Source: Brooklawnia sp937867175
Lineage (GTDB): Bacteria; Actinomycetota; Actinomycetes; Propionibacteriales; Propionibacteriaceae
Direction: 5' to 3'
Assembly (NCBI GenBank): GCA_036821905.1
Contig: DAISIR010000008.1
Span: 54,265-118,264, forward strand
DNA: 64,000 nt
Part shown: piece by piece, positions 34,673 through 42,758 of the stretch
Numbering within the stretch: the first letter of the stretch is position 1
Layout: each line of letters begins with the position of its first letter
The notes under the pieces: model-generated
What the model was told of the DNA's origin: nothing
The model's input: the letters and a program-made list of their open reading frames with translations, nothing else
The model's database searches: none
Made by a program: the position numbers and the translations under genes

Positions 34673-34739
34673 CCCGAGCGCACCAGCTTCGACGCCAGGT
34701 GCTGCGTCATCGGCTGGCCGACCGGTAGCCTGGGAACCC

Positions 34740-35548
34740 ATGGGATTCCTCTTCCGCCCAGCACCGGTCATGGTGCGTAGCGATGAAGCGCTGCCCGGAC
34801 GTGCTAGCTCGGCGCTCGCAGCGGTGGCGCCCGAGCATCTGGTCTTCGGCATCCCGGTGGACGCGCTGNNNNNNNNNNNNNNNNNNNNNNNNNNNNNNNN
34901 NNNNNNNNNNNNNNNNNNNNNNNNNNNNNNNNNNNNNNNNNNNNNNNNNNNNNNNNNNNNNNNNNNNNGCTCGCAGCGGTGGCGCCCGAGCATCTGGTCT
35001 TCGGCATCCCGGTGGACGCGCTGCCGGACGGTTCGCAGCTGGCCTATTTCGCACTCGGGTGTTTCTGGGGCGAGGAGAAGATGTTCTGGGGCACTGCCGG
35101 GGTGACCAACACTGCCGTCGGCTATCAGGGCGGTTTCACCCCGAACCCGACCTATGAAGAGGTTTGCTCCGGACGAACCGGACACGCCGAAACGGTCCGG
35201 GTCTGCTTCGACCCGGACCGGACGAGTTACGAACGACTCGTCCGGCAGTTCTTCGAGGCGCACGACCCAACGCAGGGCTACCGGCAGGGAAACGATGTCG
35301 GCACCCAGTACCGATCGGCACTCTTCCCGGTTGACCGAACACAAGGCGAAACGGCCCGCCGCGTCCGGGCGGACGCTGAGCGGGCCTTCGCCGGTGCGGG
35401 TTACGGGGCCTTGACCACCGAGATCGAGCCCGCGGACTCCTGGCCGTTCTGGTATGCCGAGGAATACCACCAGCAGTATCTTGTTCGGCACCCGAACGGG
35501 TACTGTCCGCTACATTCCACCGGCGTGCAATGCTCGGCGTCCGCGTGA
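34740..35548 (+). CDS. msrA: Peptide-methionine (S)-S-oxide reductase MsrA, interrupted only by an artificial gap
   Basis: Reduces methionine-S-sulfoxide in oxidised proteins. The first 43 codons (34740-34868) precede the N run. The frame resumes at 35024 after a 55-base exact copy of the sequence before the gap. Joining 34868 to 35024 gives one uninterrupted 217-residue MsrA of the usual actinobacterial size. The active-site motif GCFWGEEKMFW is just after the joint, followed by TNTAVGYQGGFTPNPTYEEVCSGRTGHAE, QGNDVGTQYRSA and YYAEEYHQQYL-like WYAEEYHQQYL; C-terminal cysteines in NGYCPLHSTGVQC are the likely resolving residues. ATG 34740 lies eight bases after TAGCCT (34726-34731). Confidence 0.92.
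34814..34868 (+). repeat. 55-bp direct repeat, left copy at contig end
   Basis: Identical over its full 55 bases to 34969-35023. It ends exactly at the first N. Confidence 0.97.
34869..34968. other. Assembly gap of exactly 100 N
   Basis: A run of exactly 100 N, the usual placeholder for unknown gap size, inside msrA. The flanks overlap by 55 bases, so no sequence is actually missing. Confidence 0.98.
34969..35023 (+). repeat. 55-bp direct repeat, right copy at contig start
   Basis: Identical to 34814-34868 and starting at the first base after the N run. Best explained as the shared k-mer end of two contigs rather than a biological duplication. Confidence 0.97.
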
Positions 35549-35570
35549 CGCCCGGTGGTCACCGCCCCGG

Positions 35571-36104
35571 TCAGTTGCTGGCGACCTCGTACAGCATGGC
35601 TTCATCGGCCACGTAACCTCCGCAGCCGTCGCAGCGGTTACGCGAGGCATCAAGGGCGCGCATCGAAGCGACTTGGACACCGTCGTAGATCGGTGTCACG
35701 CCCCTGCCGATGTCGCCGCACAACCCATCGGGATGGTTGGCTTCGCCGTGACACTGGAAGAACTGGCAATCGAAGTCGTCAGCCCCGGCAGCCCATCGCA
35801 GGCAGCAGTCGCAAAGCAGCGCGGTCTTGCTCCTGGTGACGATGTGTTCGGGAGCGATGCGGTACAACAGGACGCCATTGGCAAGCAGGCAATCCCAGTT
35901 CGTCGTCTCAGCATCGTCACAGCGCCAGCGCTGGACGATCCGCAGGCCGTTGAAACCTGCAATCGTGCCTCGGTAGACCTCATATGTGGAGCCGTGGTTC
36001 CATTCACGTGGCGTCGCGGAACGGCGTGTCGGAGTATCCCGAAGGTCGCCGCAGGCGTACCCAACTCCGTGGCGCTCGCGTGATGGGGTCAGTGTGGGGG
36101 CCAT
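35571..36104 (-). CDS. Hypothetical cysteine-rich (zinc-ribbon-like) protein
   Basis: A 177-residue protein not recognised as any family. The N-terminal 90 residues contain a compact beta-rich part (EVYRGTIAGFNGLRIVQRWRCDD, GVLLYRIAPEHIV). The C-terminal half holds paired cysteines: CDCC near residue 98, CQFFQCH near 114, a further Cys in LCGD, and CDGCGG near 162, consistent with one or two zinc sites. No membrane segment is seen. ATG 36104 is fixed by a near-perfect AGGAGGTGA. The promoter region is AT-rich with a strong palindrome, unlike its neighbours, suggesting an accessory gene of foreign origin. It is convergent with msrA. Confidence 0.65.
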   Translation of the reverse strand: MAPTLTPSRERHGVGYACGDLRDTPTRRSATPREWNHGSTYEVYRGTIAGFNGLRIVQRWRCDDAETTNWDCLLANGVLLYRIAPEHIVTRSKTALLCDCCLRWAAGADDFDCQFFQCHGEANHPDGLCGDIGRGVTPIYDGVQVASMRALDASRNRCDGCGGYVADEAMLYEVASN

Positions 36105-36255
36105 GTCAGTCACCTCCTCTCGATACCCATCATAGCCGCGCAGCCGATTTTACAAATCGTTACGGATTTGTAATGCACAATGTTCGACAAGCTTTAGTGC
36201 TTGATCAGGGCATACTCAGAATTCGGGCTGTGGATCGCGGTGCGGAACGGGTCCA
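36105..36255. promoter_or_regulatory. AT-rich intergenic region with a strong palindrome
   Basis: TTACAAATC (36150-36158), spacer GTTACG, GATTTGTAA (36165-36173) form a perfect 9-bp inverted repeat in an AT-rich patch within GC-rich DNA. It lies 46 bases upstream of the cysteine-rich gene and 83 bases after the stop of the MBL gene. It could be an operator or a terminator stem for the MBL operon; both genes are on the minus strand. Confidence 0.55.
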
Positions 36256-36933
36256 TCAAGACAACAGCGTCCGGTCCCTGCGGATGCGGGCCGCGATCTC
36301 GGCACCTCGGGCCACCCTGCCGTGACCAGGGACGACCACCTCGCATCCCGCGGCTGCCCGCTCCAGCGCGTCCAGACCGCGTAGGTAGTCGCCGACAGGA
36401 TCATTCGCACTCAAGTCGAGCAGTGGCTCCTCTGTGTCGGACAGCATGTCGCCGGCCACCAGCACACCGTCAGTGGCTACGACCACCCCCAGATGGCCGG
36501 GTGCATGCGCATCATGCACCACTAGTTGCAGCGCCGGCCCGGCCCATTCGAGCAACTGCTCATTCGGCAACGGCACCACCCTGCCAAGCAGTTCGAGATC
36601 GGCACCCGGTGCGTCCGGAGCAGCGTCGGCCCTCGCGGCTGCCAGGCGTTCGGCGTTCAGCCAGGCGACCGCACGCCCTGAGGCGTACCGGGGGACGTCT
36701 CCCAATCCCACATGCCACAGCAGGTGGTCCCAATCGGGATGGGTCGAGATGCCGGAAACGCAAGCGACACCGAGGGTCGCCAAGCCGGCGACCAGTTCGT
36801 CCAGCTCGTCCCCGGTGACGCCCGGGTCGATGACGACGGCGCCCCCCGACCCACAGACCACCACCGTGTTCATGGCACAGAATGAACTGGTCGTCACCCA
36901 GCAGTGCTTAGAGATACGGGTCAGCGCGGCCAT
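36256..36933 (-). CDS. MBL-fold metallo-hydrolase
   Basis: A 225-residue metallo-beta-lactamase-fold hydrolase. The signature near residue 70 reads STHPDWDHLLWH, that is HxDxDH where most members have HxHxDH: the second metal histidine is replaced by Asp. The later motifs look normal: HAPGHLGVVVA near 145, AGDMLSD near 160 and VPGHG near 205. The variant suggests altered metal binding, as in some single-metal members. Start ATG 36933 lies 16 bases after the alanine dehydrogenase stop, so it ends the pit-ald operon. No strong ribosome binding site is visible. Substrate unknown. Confidence 0.85.
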   Translation of the reverse strand: MAALTRISKHCWVTTSSFCAMNTVVVCGSGGAVVIDPGVTGDELDELVAGLATLGVACVSGISTHPDWDHLLWHVGLGDVPRYASGRAVAWLNAERLAAARADAAPDAPGADLELLGRVVPLPNEQLLEWAGPALQLVVHDAHAPGHLGVVVATDGVLVAGDMLSDTEEPLLDLSANDPVGDYLRGLDALERAAAGCEVVVPGHGRVARGAEIAARIRRDRTLLS

Positions 36934-36949
36934 CGCCAGGCGCCCGTCG

Positions 36950-38068
36950 TCAGGCCAGTGCCTGATCCAACCCGGCCGTGGGCAGGTCAGGGAATGCCTG
37001 GCTGACCCCTTGGTGGATGATGTGCCCATTCCAGATGTTGAGGCCGACCGCCAACGGAGCATGGTTGCGGCAAGCCTGCCGCCACCCCTCGTCGGCCACC
37101 CGCGCCACATAGGGCAGTGTCGCGTTGGTCAGCGCCCACGTCGAGGTGTTCGGCACCGCACCGGGCATGTTCGTCACGCAGTAGAACAGCGAATTGTGCA
37201 CGGTGAAGGTCGGGTTGTCGTGCGTGGTGGGATGGCTGTCCTCGAAGCAGCCGCCCTGGTCGATCGCGATGTCGACCAGCACCGAGCCGGGCTTCATCTG
37301 CGCAACCATCTCGTTGGTCACCAGCTTCGGCGTCCGGGAGCCCGGTACCAGCACGGCTCCGATCACCATGTCGGCCCCAGCCACCTCTTCCCGGATGGTC
37401 AGCGTGTTGGACGCGATGCCCTGAACCCGGTTCTCGTAGCGCCAGAAGATCAGCCGTAGCTTCTCCAGATCGTTGTCGAGCACGGTCACGTCGGCGCCCA
37501 TCCCGAGCGCCACGTTGATGGCGTTCTGGCCGGCCACTCCCGCGCCCAGCACGACCACTCGCGGGTTCTTCACGCCGGCGACACCGCCCAGCAGCAGACC
37601 GCGCCCACCATGGGGCTTCATCAGCGAGTAGGCACCCAACTGCGGAGCCAAGCAGCCGGCGACCTCGCTCATTGGAAGCAGCAACGGCAACATGCCCGAC
37701 GACAACTGCACGGTTTCGTAACCCAGCGCGGTCGTGCCGGACGCCAGCAGTTGCTCGGTGAGCGGACGGTCGGCCGCCAGGTGCAGATAGGTGAACAGCA
37801 CCAGGCCGTCGTGCAGGAAGTTGGATTCGTCGCCGACCGGCTCCTTCACCTTGAGCACCAGCTCACCGGACGCCCAAGTCGCCTCGGCGGTGGGTTCGAT
37901 TCTGGCGCCGGCGGCGCGGTACTCCTCGTCCGTGATCGCCGAACCTAGCCCGGCGCCGGCCTGCACGATGATCTCATGCCCGCGGGCCACCAGTTCGTGG
38001 ACGCCGGCCGGGGTGATGGCGACGCGGTACTCATGGTTCATTACCTCTGTCGGCACGGCGACTCGCAT
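36950..38068 (-). CDS. ald: Alanine dehydrogenase
   Basis: A 372-residue NAD-dependent enzyme that interconverts L-alanine and pyruvate plus ammonia. The N-terminal catalytic domain begins MRVAVPTEVMNHEYRVAITPAGV, with the pyruvate-binding Arg near 15 and Lys in VLKVKEP near 75; the catalytic His is in YLHLAADRPLTEQL near 96. The Rossmann part has VLGAGVAGQNAINVALGMGADV near 172-193, and VDIAIDQGGCFEDSHPTTHDNPTF carries the catalytic Asp. Its length fits the family. GAAGGAG precedes ATG 38068. It is the third gene of a pit-small membrane protein-ald-MBL operon. Confidence 0.97.
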   Translation of the reverse strand: MRVAVPTEVMNHEYRVAITPAGVHELVARGHEIIVQAGAGLGSAITDEEYRAAGARIEPTAEATWASGELVLKVKEPVGDESNFLHDGLVLFTYLHLAADRPLTEQLLASGTTALGYETVQLSSGMLPLLLPMSEVAGCLAPQLGAYSLMKPHGGRGLLLGGVAGVKNPRVVVLGAGVAGQNAINVALGMGADVTVLDNDLEKLRLIFWRYENRVQGIASNTLTIREEVAGADMVIGAVLVPGSRTPKLVTNEMVAQMKPGSVLVDIAIDQGGCFEDSHPTTHDNPTFTVHNSLFYCVTNMPGAVPNTSTWALTNATLPYVARVADEGWRQACRNHAPLAVGLNIWNGHIIHQGVSQAFPDLPTAGLDQALA

Positions 38069-38101
38069 TTCAGTTCTCCTTCGAACTCGCTGCCCGAGAT
38101 G

Positions 38102-38338
38102 CTACTCGCCCAGGGTGACACCCAACCCGTTCGCGACGATCAGGGCGATACCCAACAGGACAACCATGACAACCAGTGCGAAGATCGCGTAGGCAGCGAT
38201 CCGGTAGGACCTGCGCCCCTCGCTGGCGGCGAGCACCCGCACGCCCACCGCGAACAGGGCGGGCAGCCCGGCGCCCAACAGTGCGCCCACCAGCAGCACC
38301 TCGATGAATGATCGCAGCACCAGCCCGAGCAGGTCCAT
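38102..38338 (-). CDS. Small two-helix membrane protein, partner of the phosphate transporter
   Basis: A 78-residue protein with two predicted transmembrane helices, FIEVLLVGALLGAGLPALFAVGV (about 11-33) and AAYAIFALVVMVVLLGIALIVANGL (about 48-72), joined by a basic loop (RVLAASEGRRSYR). Actinobacterial low-affinity phosphate transporter genes are often followed by such a small membrane gene; its role is unknown. It starts three bases after the transporter stop and is certainly in the same operon. Confidence 0.8.
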   Translation of the reverse strand: MDLLGLVLRSFIEVLLVGALLGAGLPALFAVGVRVLAASEGRRSYRIAAYAIFALVVMVVLLGIALIVANGLGVTLGE

Positions 38339-38341
38339 GGC

Positions 38342-39550
38342 CTAGACCCTCGCCCCGGTGGGTTGCGGCGTGGCTCCCCATTCCTCGTTGACGTTGTGGC
38401 TGCCGATGGGACGCTGCTGGGCGCGGGCGAACATCAGCGCCGCGATCGCCACCATAATCAAGAAGATGGCCAACCCGCCCACGTCGCCACCCAAAGTGTC
38501 GGCCACGAACCAGGTGACGGCGCCCACCACTGCCGCGGCGGGCAGGGTCGTCAGCCAGGCCACCGCCATGTTGCCGACCACTCCCCAGCGCACCTGGGCG
38601 CCCGGACGCCCGATCCCGGACCCCAGGATCGAGCCAGTGGCGACGTGGGTCGTGGACAGCGCGAATCCGAAGTGGCTGGAGGCCAGGATCACCGCTGCGG
38701 ACGAGGTGTCGGCGGCCATGCCCTGGGCCGGGCTGATGTCGACCAGTCCCTTGCCGAGGGTGCGGATGATCCGCCAGCCGCCGATGTACGTGCCGCTGGC
38801 GATGGCGAGGGCACAGGCCACCTTCACCAAGGTGGGGATCGCGTCGGTGGTGTGCCAGTGCCCGCTGGCGATCAGCGCCAGCGTGATGACCCCCATGGTC
38901 TTCTGGGCGTCATTGGTGCCGTGCGACAACGAGATCAGCGATGCGCCGCCGACCTGCCCCCAGCGGAAGCCGGCGTCGACGTACCGTTGGGCGACCCCCT
39001 TGGTGATGCGCAGCACCACAGAGGTGCCCAAGGTGGCCACCAAGATCGCGATGACCGGCGAGATCAGGCTGGGCACGACCACTTTGCCCACCACCCCGTC
39101 CAGCTTCGTCCCGTCGCCTACCCAATTGACCCCGGCCATGCCGATGCCAGCGATCGTGGCGCCGACCAGGCCCCCGAATAGGGCGTGGGACGAACTGGAG
39201 GGCAGCCCCTTCATCCAAGTGAAGATGTTCCACAGGATGCCCCCGACCAGCCCGGCGAGCAGGATCATCAGCAGCGGCGTGCCGCCATCGCTCACCAACT
39301 CCGGGCGCGGGGTACCGTCTGGATTCTGGATCCTGATGACGGCATTGGTGACTGTCAATGCGACATTGACCGACAGGAAGGCGCCGGCCAGATTCAGCGA
39401 GGCGCACAGCATGACCGCCGCCCGAGGGCGCAGCGCCTTTGTGGCGATACTCGTGGCCATTGCGTTCGCGGTGTCGTGGAAACCGTTGGTGAAATCGAAC
39501 GCGAGGGCCGTGATGATGACAAGAACCAAGAGAAGGAACCCGGAGGTCAC
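38342..39550 (-). CDS. pit: Inorganic phosphate transporter (PiT family)
   Basis: A 402-residue phosphate:cation symporter. Both inverted-repeat signatures of the PiT family are intact: FDFTNGFHDTANAMATSIATKAL at residues 19-41 and SLSHGTNDAQKTMGVITLAL near 207-226. SSSHALFGGLVGA and STTHVATGSILGSG provide the paired S-x-H motifs of the substrate site. About ten helices are predicted. The GTG at 39550 is six bases after TACCAT (39557-39562), a leaderless promoter. It leads the operon pit-small membrane protein-ald-MBL. Confidence 0.95.
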   Translation of the reverse strand: MTSGFLLLVLVIITALAFDFTNGFHDTANAMATSIATKALRPRAAVMLCASLNLAGAFLSVNVALTVTNAVIRIQNPDGTPRPELVSDGGTPLLMILLAGLVGGILWNIFTWMKGLPSSSSHALFGGLVGATIAGIGMAGVNWVGDGTKLDGVVGKVVVPSLISPVIAILVATLGTSVVLRITKGVAQRYVDAGFRWGQVGGASLISLSHGTNDAQKTMGVITLALIASGHWHTTDAIPTLVKVACALAIASGTYIGGWRIIRTLGKGLVDISPAQGMAADTSSAAVILASSHFGFALSTTHVATGSILGSGIGRPGAQVRWGVVGNMAVAWLTTLPAAAVVGAVTWFVADTLGGDVGGLAIFLIMVAIAALMFARAQQRPIGSHNVNEEWGATPQPTGARV

Positions 39551-39556
39551 TCTTGC

Positions 39557-39562
39557 ATGGTA
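39557..39562 (-). promoter_or_regulatory. -10 box (TACCAT), leaderless promoter of the pit operon
   Basis: On the minus strand TACCAT, six bases GCAAGA, then the GTG start at 39550. Confidence 0.6.
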
Positions 39563-39615
39563 GCCCCCCCGATCATCTTTCGGACAGCCCGGCTTAACCC
39601 GGTTGTCATCCTCGG

Positions 39616-40419
39616 TCAGGCGAACAGTTCATCCAACGCTGCTGCCACGCCGTCGTCGGCGCTGGCGCCGGTCACCCGGTCGGCCAGCGCGATCAGTTCC
39701 GGCACCGCATTGGCCACCGCCACCGAGTAGCCACCGACGCCGAACATCTGGGCATCGTTGTGGTTGTCGCCGATCACCACCACCTGCTCGAGGGGCACGT
39801 CGAGCGTCCGACACAGGCCGACGAGCGCCTCGCCCTTGTGGACGCCCTTGGCGGTGAACTCCATCAAGAAGCTGGCCGACATGACGACTTCGGCTTCCTC
39901 ACCGAGCCGGGCCCTCAGTTCCCGGTGGGCCCGGACGAGTTCGTCGGGTTCACCCCCGATCAGCATCTTGTGCGGGACGACCGGCAGCTCGGCCAGCGAG
40001 TCGAGCCGAACGATGTCGACGTCGTTCGACTCGGCCTCGAAGACCACCGCGAAGTGGTCGGGCTGGTTGGTGAAGACGTGCGCACCCTCAGGGATCATCA
40101 AGGCCACGTCGAAGTTGGACGCCACCTGCGCGGCTCGGCGCACCAACTCGACGTCGAGCTGGTGGGAGAACAGGGGCTTCGCATCCCAGGCCTGGCAGGC
40201 CAGCGCGCCGTTGTACCCAATCAGATAGAGACCTTGGGTGTCGACCTGGTTGCGATCCAGCTGGGTGAACAGGCCGTGACTGGTACGTCCAGAGGCGATC
40301 ACCGTCGTGATGCCCTTTGCCCGCACCCTGTCAAGGGCCGCTCGGTTGCGTTCGGAGAGCAAGGCGCCGATCGGCACGAGGGTGTCGTCGAAGTCGGTCG
40401 CGACCATGGTGAAGGACAT
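39616..40419 (-). CDS. HAD-superfamily phosphatase, Cof-type (subfamily IIB)
   Basis: A 267-residue cytosolic phosphatase. Motif I is MVATDFDDTLVPIG (nucleophile Asp near residue 8), motif II VIASGRTSHG near 48, motif III Lys in the AKGVHKGEAL region near 195, and motif IV VVIGDNHNDAQMFGVGGYSVAVANA near 218-242. The C2B cap between motifs II and III places it among Cof/YidA-type sugar-phosphate or FMN phosphatases. ATG 40419 is used because it starts motif I and GAGAGG lies eight bases upstream, although the frame is open further. Substrate unknown. Confidence 0.9.
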   Translation of the reverse strand: MSFTMVATDFDDTLVPIGALLSERNRAALDRVRAKGITTVIASGRTSHGLFTQLDRNQVDTQGLYLIGYNGALACQAWDAKPLFSHQLDVELVRRAAQVASNFDVALMIPEGAHVFTNQPDHFAVVFEAESNDVDIVRLDSLAELPVVPHKMLIGGEPDELVRAHRELRARLGEEAEVVMSASFLMEFTAKGVHKGEALVGLCRTLDVPLEQVVVIGDNHNDAQMFGVGGYSVAVANAVPELIALADRVTGASADDGVAAALDELFA

Positions 40420-40556
40420 GGTTTGGCCTCTCGGGTCAGTCGTCGGGGGGCGTGGTCTCCCACGGCGTCGGCGCTGGTTGGACGGCGGACAGCTGCGCCT
40501 TGCCCCAAGGGTAAACGACCTCAACAGAACCGGAGCGATAACTGCTGGGCAGAAGT

Positions 40557-40562
40557 TAGGCT
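40557..40562 (+). promoter_or_regulatory. -10 box (TAGGCT) of the UDP-glucose pyrophosphorylase gene
   Basis: TAGGCT is followed by seven bases and an ATG at 40570 that is in frame with the conserved start at 40666. Transcripts probably begin at or next to 40570. Confidence 0.5.
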
Positions 40563-40665
40563 GGCACCCATGAACGGTGACAACCCCGCCCGGGGTTGGC
40601 CAGAACCCCAGGTCCTCCCGGTCGGCGCCCGGGGGGGCTGCGCAATCACACTCAGGAGACGCACC

Positions 40666-42072
40666 ATGACCGATCAGGCACTCGATGCCGCTGTGGCGAA
40701 ACTCACCGACGATGGGGCAGCACCGTCGGTGATCGCGGCCTTCGTGGACCGCTACGCACGCTTCGCCGGCGGCGAGACCGGCTACCTGCGCGAGGCCGAC
40801 ATCAGGCCGTTGACTGATCCCCCGCAGTTGGAGGACCTGCCGATGGATTCCGGCGCTGTCGACGCCCTCGCCCAAACGGCGGTGGTCCGGTTGAACGGCG
40901 GCCTGGGCACCTCAATGGGCCTGGCTGGCCCCAAGTGCCTGATCCCGGTGCGTGAAGGGTTGACCTTCCTCGACATCGTGGTGCGACAGATGCTCGCGCT
41001 GCGTGCCGAGCACGGCGTCCGGCTGCCGCTGCTGCTCATGGACAGCTACAACACCTCGGCCGACACCTTGGCGGCACTGCAGGCCTACCCGGAACTACCT
41101 GTGGACGACCTGCCGCTCGACTTCCTACAGAGCAGGGAACCGAAGCTCCTGGCCGACACGCGCATGCCCGTGGAGTGGCCGGCCGACCCCGGGTTGGAAT
41201 GGTGCCCGCCCGGCCACGGTGACTTCTACCCGTCCCTGCATGCCAGCGGGCTGATCCCACGCTTCCTGGCGGCCGGCTTCCGCTACCTCTTCGTCGCCAA
41301 CATCGACAATCTGGGCGCGCTGCCCGACCCGCGACTGGCGGGCTGGTTCGCGTCCAGCGGCGCACAGTATGCCACCGAGGTGACCACCCGCACCGACATG
41401 GACCGCAAGGGTGGCCATCTGGGTTACCGCAACGCTGATGGCCGGCTGGTCCTGCGCGATACCGCCCAGGTCTCGCCTGACGAGATGGAGTTCTTCGTCG
41501 ACATTGAGCGCCATCCGTGGACGCACTGCAACAATCTGTGGCTCGACCTGGTGCAGGTCTCCGAGGTCTTGGACGCGAACCAGGGCACCTTGTCGCTGCC
41601 GCTGATCGTCAACCGCAAGACCGTCGACCCGGCCGACGCCGGTTCACCCGCCGTCGTGCAGCTTGAGGGCGCCATCGGTGCCGCGGTCGAGGTCTTCGAG
41701 GGGGCACGGGCGATCGGTGTGCCGCGCAGCCGCTTCCTGCCGGTCAAGGGCACCGCCGAACTGCTGGTGCTGCGCAGCGACGTCTACGACTTCGCTGCAG
41801 ACGCCCGGCTGGTCGCCCGGACGCCCGCCCCGATCGTGCAGCTTGACCCCGATCACTACAAGTTGATCGACCAGTTCGAGGCCCGCTTCCCGGCCGGTCC
41901 ACCGTCCCTGGTCGAGGCGGAGACCCTCAAGGTGACTGGTGACTGGACGTTCGGGGCTGACGTCCGGGTTCGCGGCAGGGCGGTCTTGGCGGCGCCTGCG
42001 GACCAGGACGCGAAAGAGCCGCGTTTCGTCCCGGATGGCGCGGAGATCACCGATTCGGGCGTCGCCGGCTGA
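40666..42072 (+). CDS. UTP-glucose-1-phosphate uridylyltransferase (eukaryotic-type UDPGP family)
   Basis: Makes UDP-glucose from UTP and glucose 1-phosphate for glycan synthesis. It has 468 residues and belongs to the eukaryotic-like UDPGP family, not the bacterial GalU type. The nucleotide-binding loop is VVRLNGGLGTSMGLAGPKCLIPV near residue 74-96, with FLQSREPKL near 145, PPGHGDFYPSLHASG near 185, VANIDNLGA near 215, and the C-terminal KGTAELLVLRSD. The family occurs in propionibacteria and bifidobacteria. ATG 40666 follows CAGGAG with eight bases spacing, but an in-frame ATG 40570 sits at the predicted transcript start and would add 32 residues. It is divergent from the HAD gene. Confidence 0.9.
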   Translation: MTDQALDAAVAKLTDDGAAPSVIAAFVDRYARFAGGETGYLREADIRPLTDPPQLEDLPMDSGAVDALAQTAVVRLNGGLGTSMGLAGPKCLIPVREGLTFLDIVVRQMLALRAEHGVRLPLLLMDSYNTSADTLAALQAYPELPVDDLPLDFLQSREPKLLADTRMPVEWPADPGLEWCPPGHGDFYPSLHASGLIPRFLAAGFRYLFVANIDNLGALPDPRLAGWFASSGAQYATEVTTRTDMDRKGGHLGYRNADGRLVLRDTAQVSPDEMEFFVDIERHPWTHCNNLWLDLVQVSEVLDANQGTLSLPLIVNRKTVDPADAGSPAVVQLEGAIGAAVEVFEGARAIGVPRSRFLPVKGTAELLVLRSDVYDFAADARLVARTPAPIVQLDPDHYKLIDQFEARFPAGPPSLVEAETLKVTGDWTFGADVRVRGRAVLAAPADQDAKEPRFVPDGAEITDSGVAG

Positions 42073-42083
42073 TCAGAGCTCGG

Positions 42084-42758
42084 TCAGCGCAACCGGCAGA
42101 AGGCGTCCACGTGGTTGATTCGCCCGGAGACGATGAGTTCGTCGTCGGCCTCGATGACCATCTCGGGCACGGCATAGAGGAAGTCCTGCCCTGGGCGCTT
42201 GGCGCCAACCACTGTCACCTTGTTCTGGGTGCGCAACATGGACTCGCGCAGCGTCTTGCCCCAGGTGATCTTGGGTGCGCGGGTACGCGCCATGGCGAAG
42301 CCGTCCTCGAATTCGAAGAAGTCGATCATGTAGCCAGAAACGGCGTGGGCGACGCGTTTGCCTGTTGAAGACTCGGAGTAGACCACGTGGTGGGCCCCGA
42401 TGCGTTCGAGGATGGACCCGTGCTCCTTGGTGGCTGCGCGGGCCCATATCTCTTGCACGCCCATCTCTGAAAGGGCGAGCACGGTCATGATCGACAGCTC
42501 CACCTTGCTGAGCGCCACAATCGCCTTGCGGATCTGTTGGACGCCGATTTGCTCCAATGCGTCACGGTCCGACGGGTCCATCTCGATCACCTGGGTGAAC
42601 TCATCGGCATGCCGGGTGGCCTGCGCATGATCCTCGGTGACCGCGATGAACGGGATGTCCATTTCCTTGAGCGCTTGGGCTGCGGCAGTGCCGAACAGGC
42701 CCAATCCGACCACCAACACCGTGTCGTCGGCGATCCGACGATCTGGTCTACCCAACAT
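42084..42758 (-). CDS. ktrA: Potassium uptake regulatory subunit (KtrA/TrkA, RCK domains)
   Basis: A 224-residue cytosolic gating subunit. The RCK N-domain has the nucleotide-binding VVGLGLFGTAAAQAL near residue 16 and an acidic strand end (VIEMDPSDRDALEQIG). A C-terminal RCK_C domain with VTVVGAKRPGQDFLYAVPEMVIEADDELIVSGR follows from about 150. Like KtrA it has one RCK unit, whereas TrkA has two. It forms a ring on the membrane subunit and opens it upon ATP binding. ATG 42758 is chosen over the longer frame because GGAGGAG precedes it; it overlaps the ktrB stop by 11 bases. It is convergent with the UDP-glucose pyrophosphorylase gene. Confidence 0.92.
   Translation of the reverse strand: MLGRPDRRIADDTVLVVGLGLFGTAAAQALKEMDIPFIAVTEDHAQATRHADEFTQVIEMDPSDRDALEQIGVQQIRKAIVALSKVELSIMTVLALSEMGVQEIWARAATKEHGSILERIGAHHVVYSESSTGKRVAHAVSGYMIDFFEFEDGFAMARTRAPKITWGKTLRESMLRTQNKVTVVGAKRPGQDFLYAVPEMVIEADDELIVSGRINHVDAFCRLR

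Noticed and set aside
34814..35023. Tandem duplication or insertion inside msrA as a biological event
   Set aside because: Exact 55-base identity touching a 100-N run is an assembly signature, and the fused frame is perfect.
39760..40665. Upstream extension of the UDP-glucose pyrophosphorylase frame by 300 codons
   Set aside because: It is antisense to the HAD phosphatase and lies before the promoter; only the 32-codon extension from 40570 is plausible.
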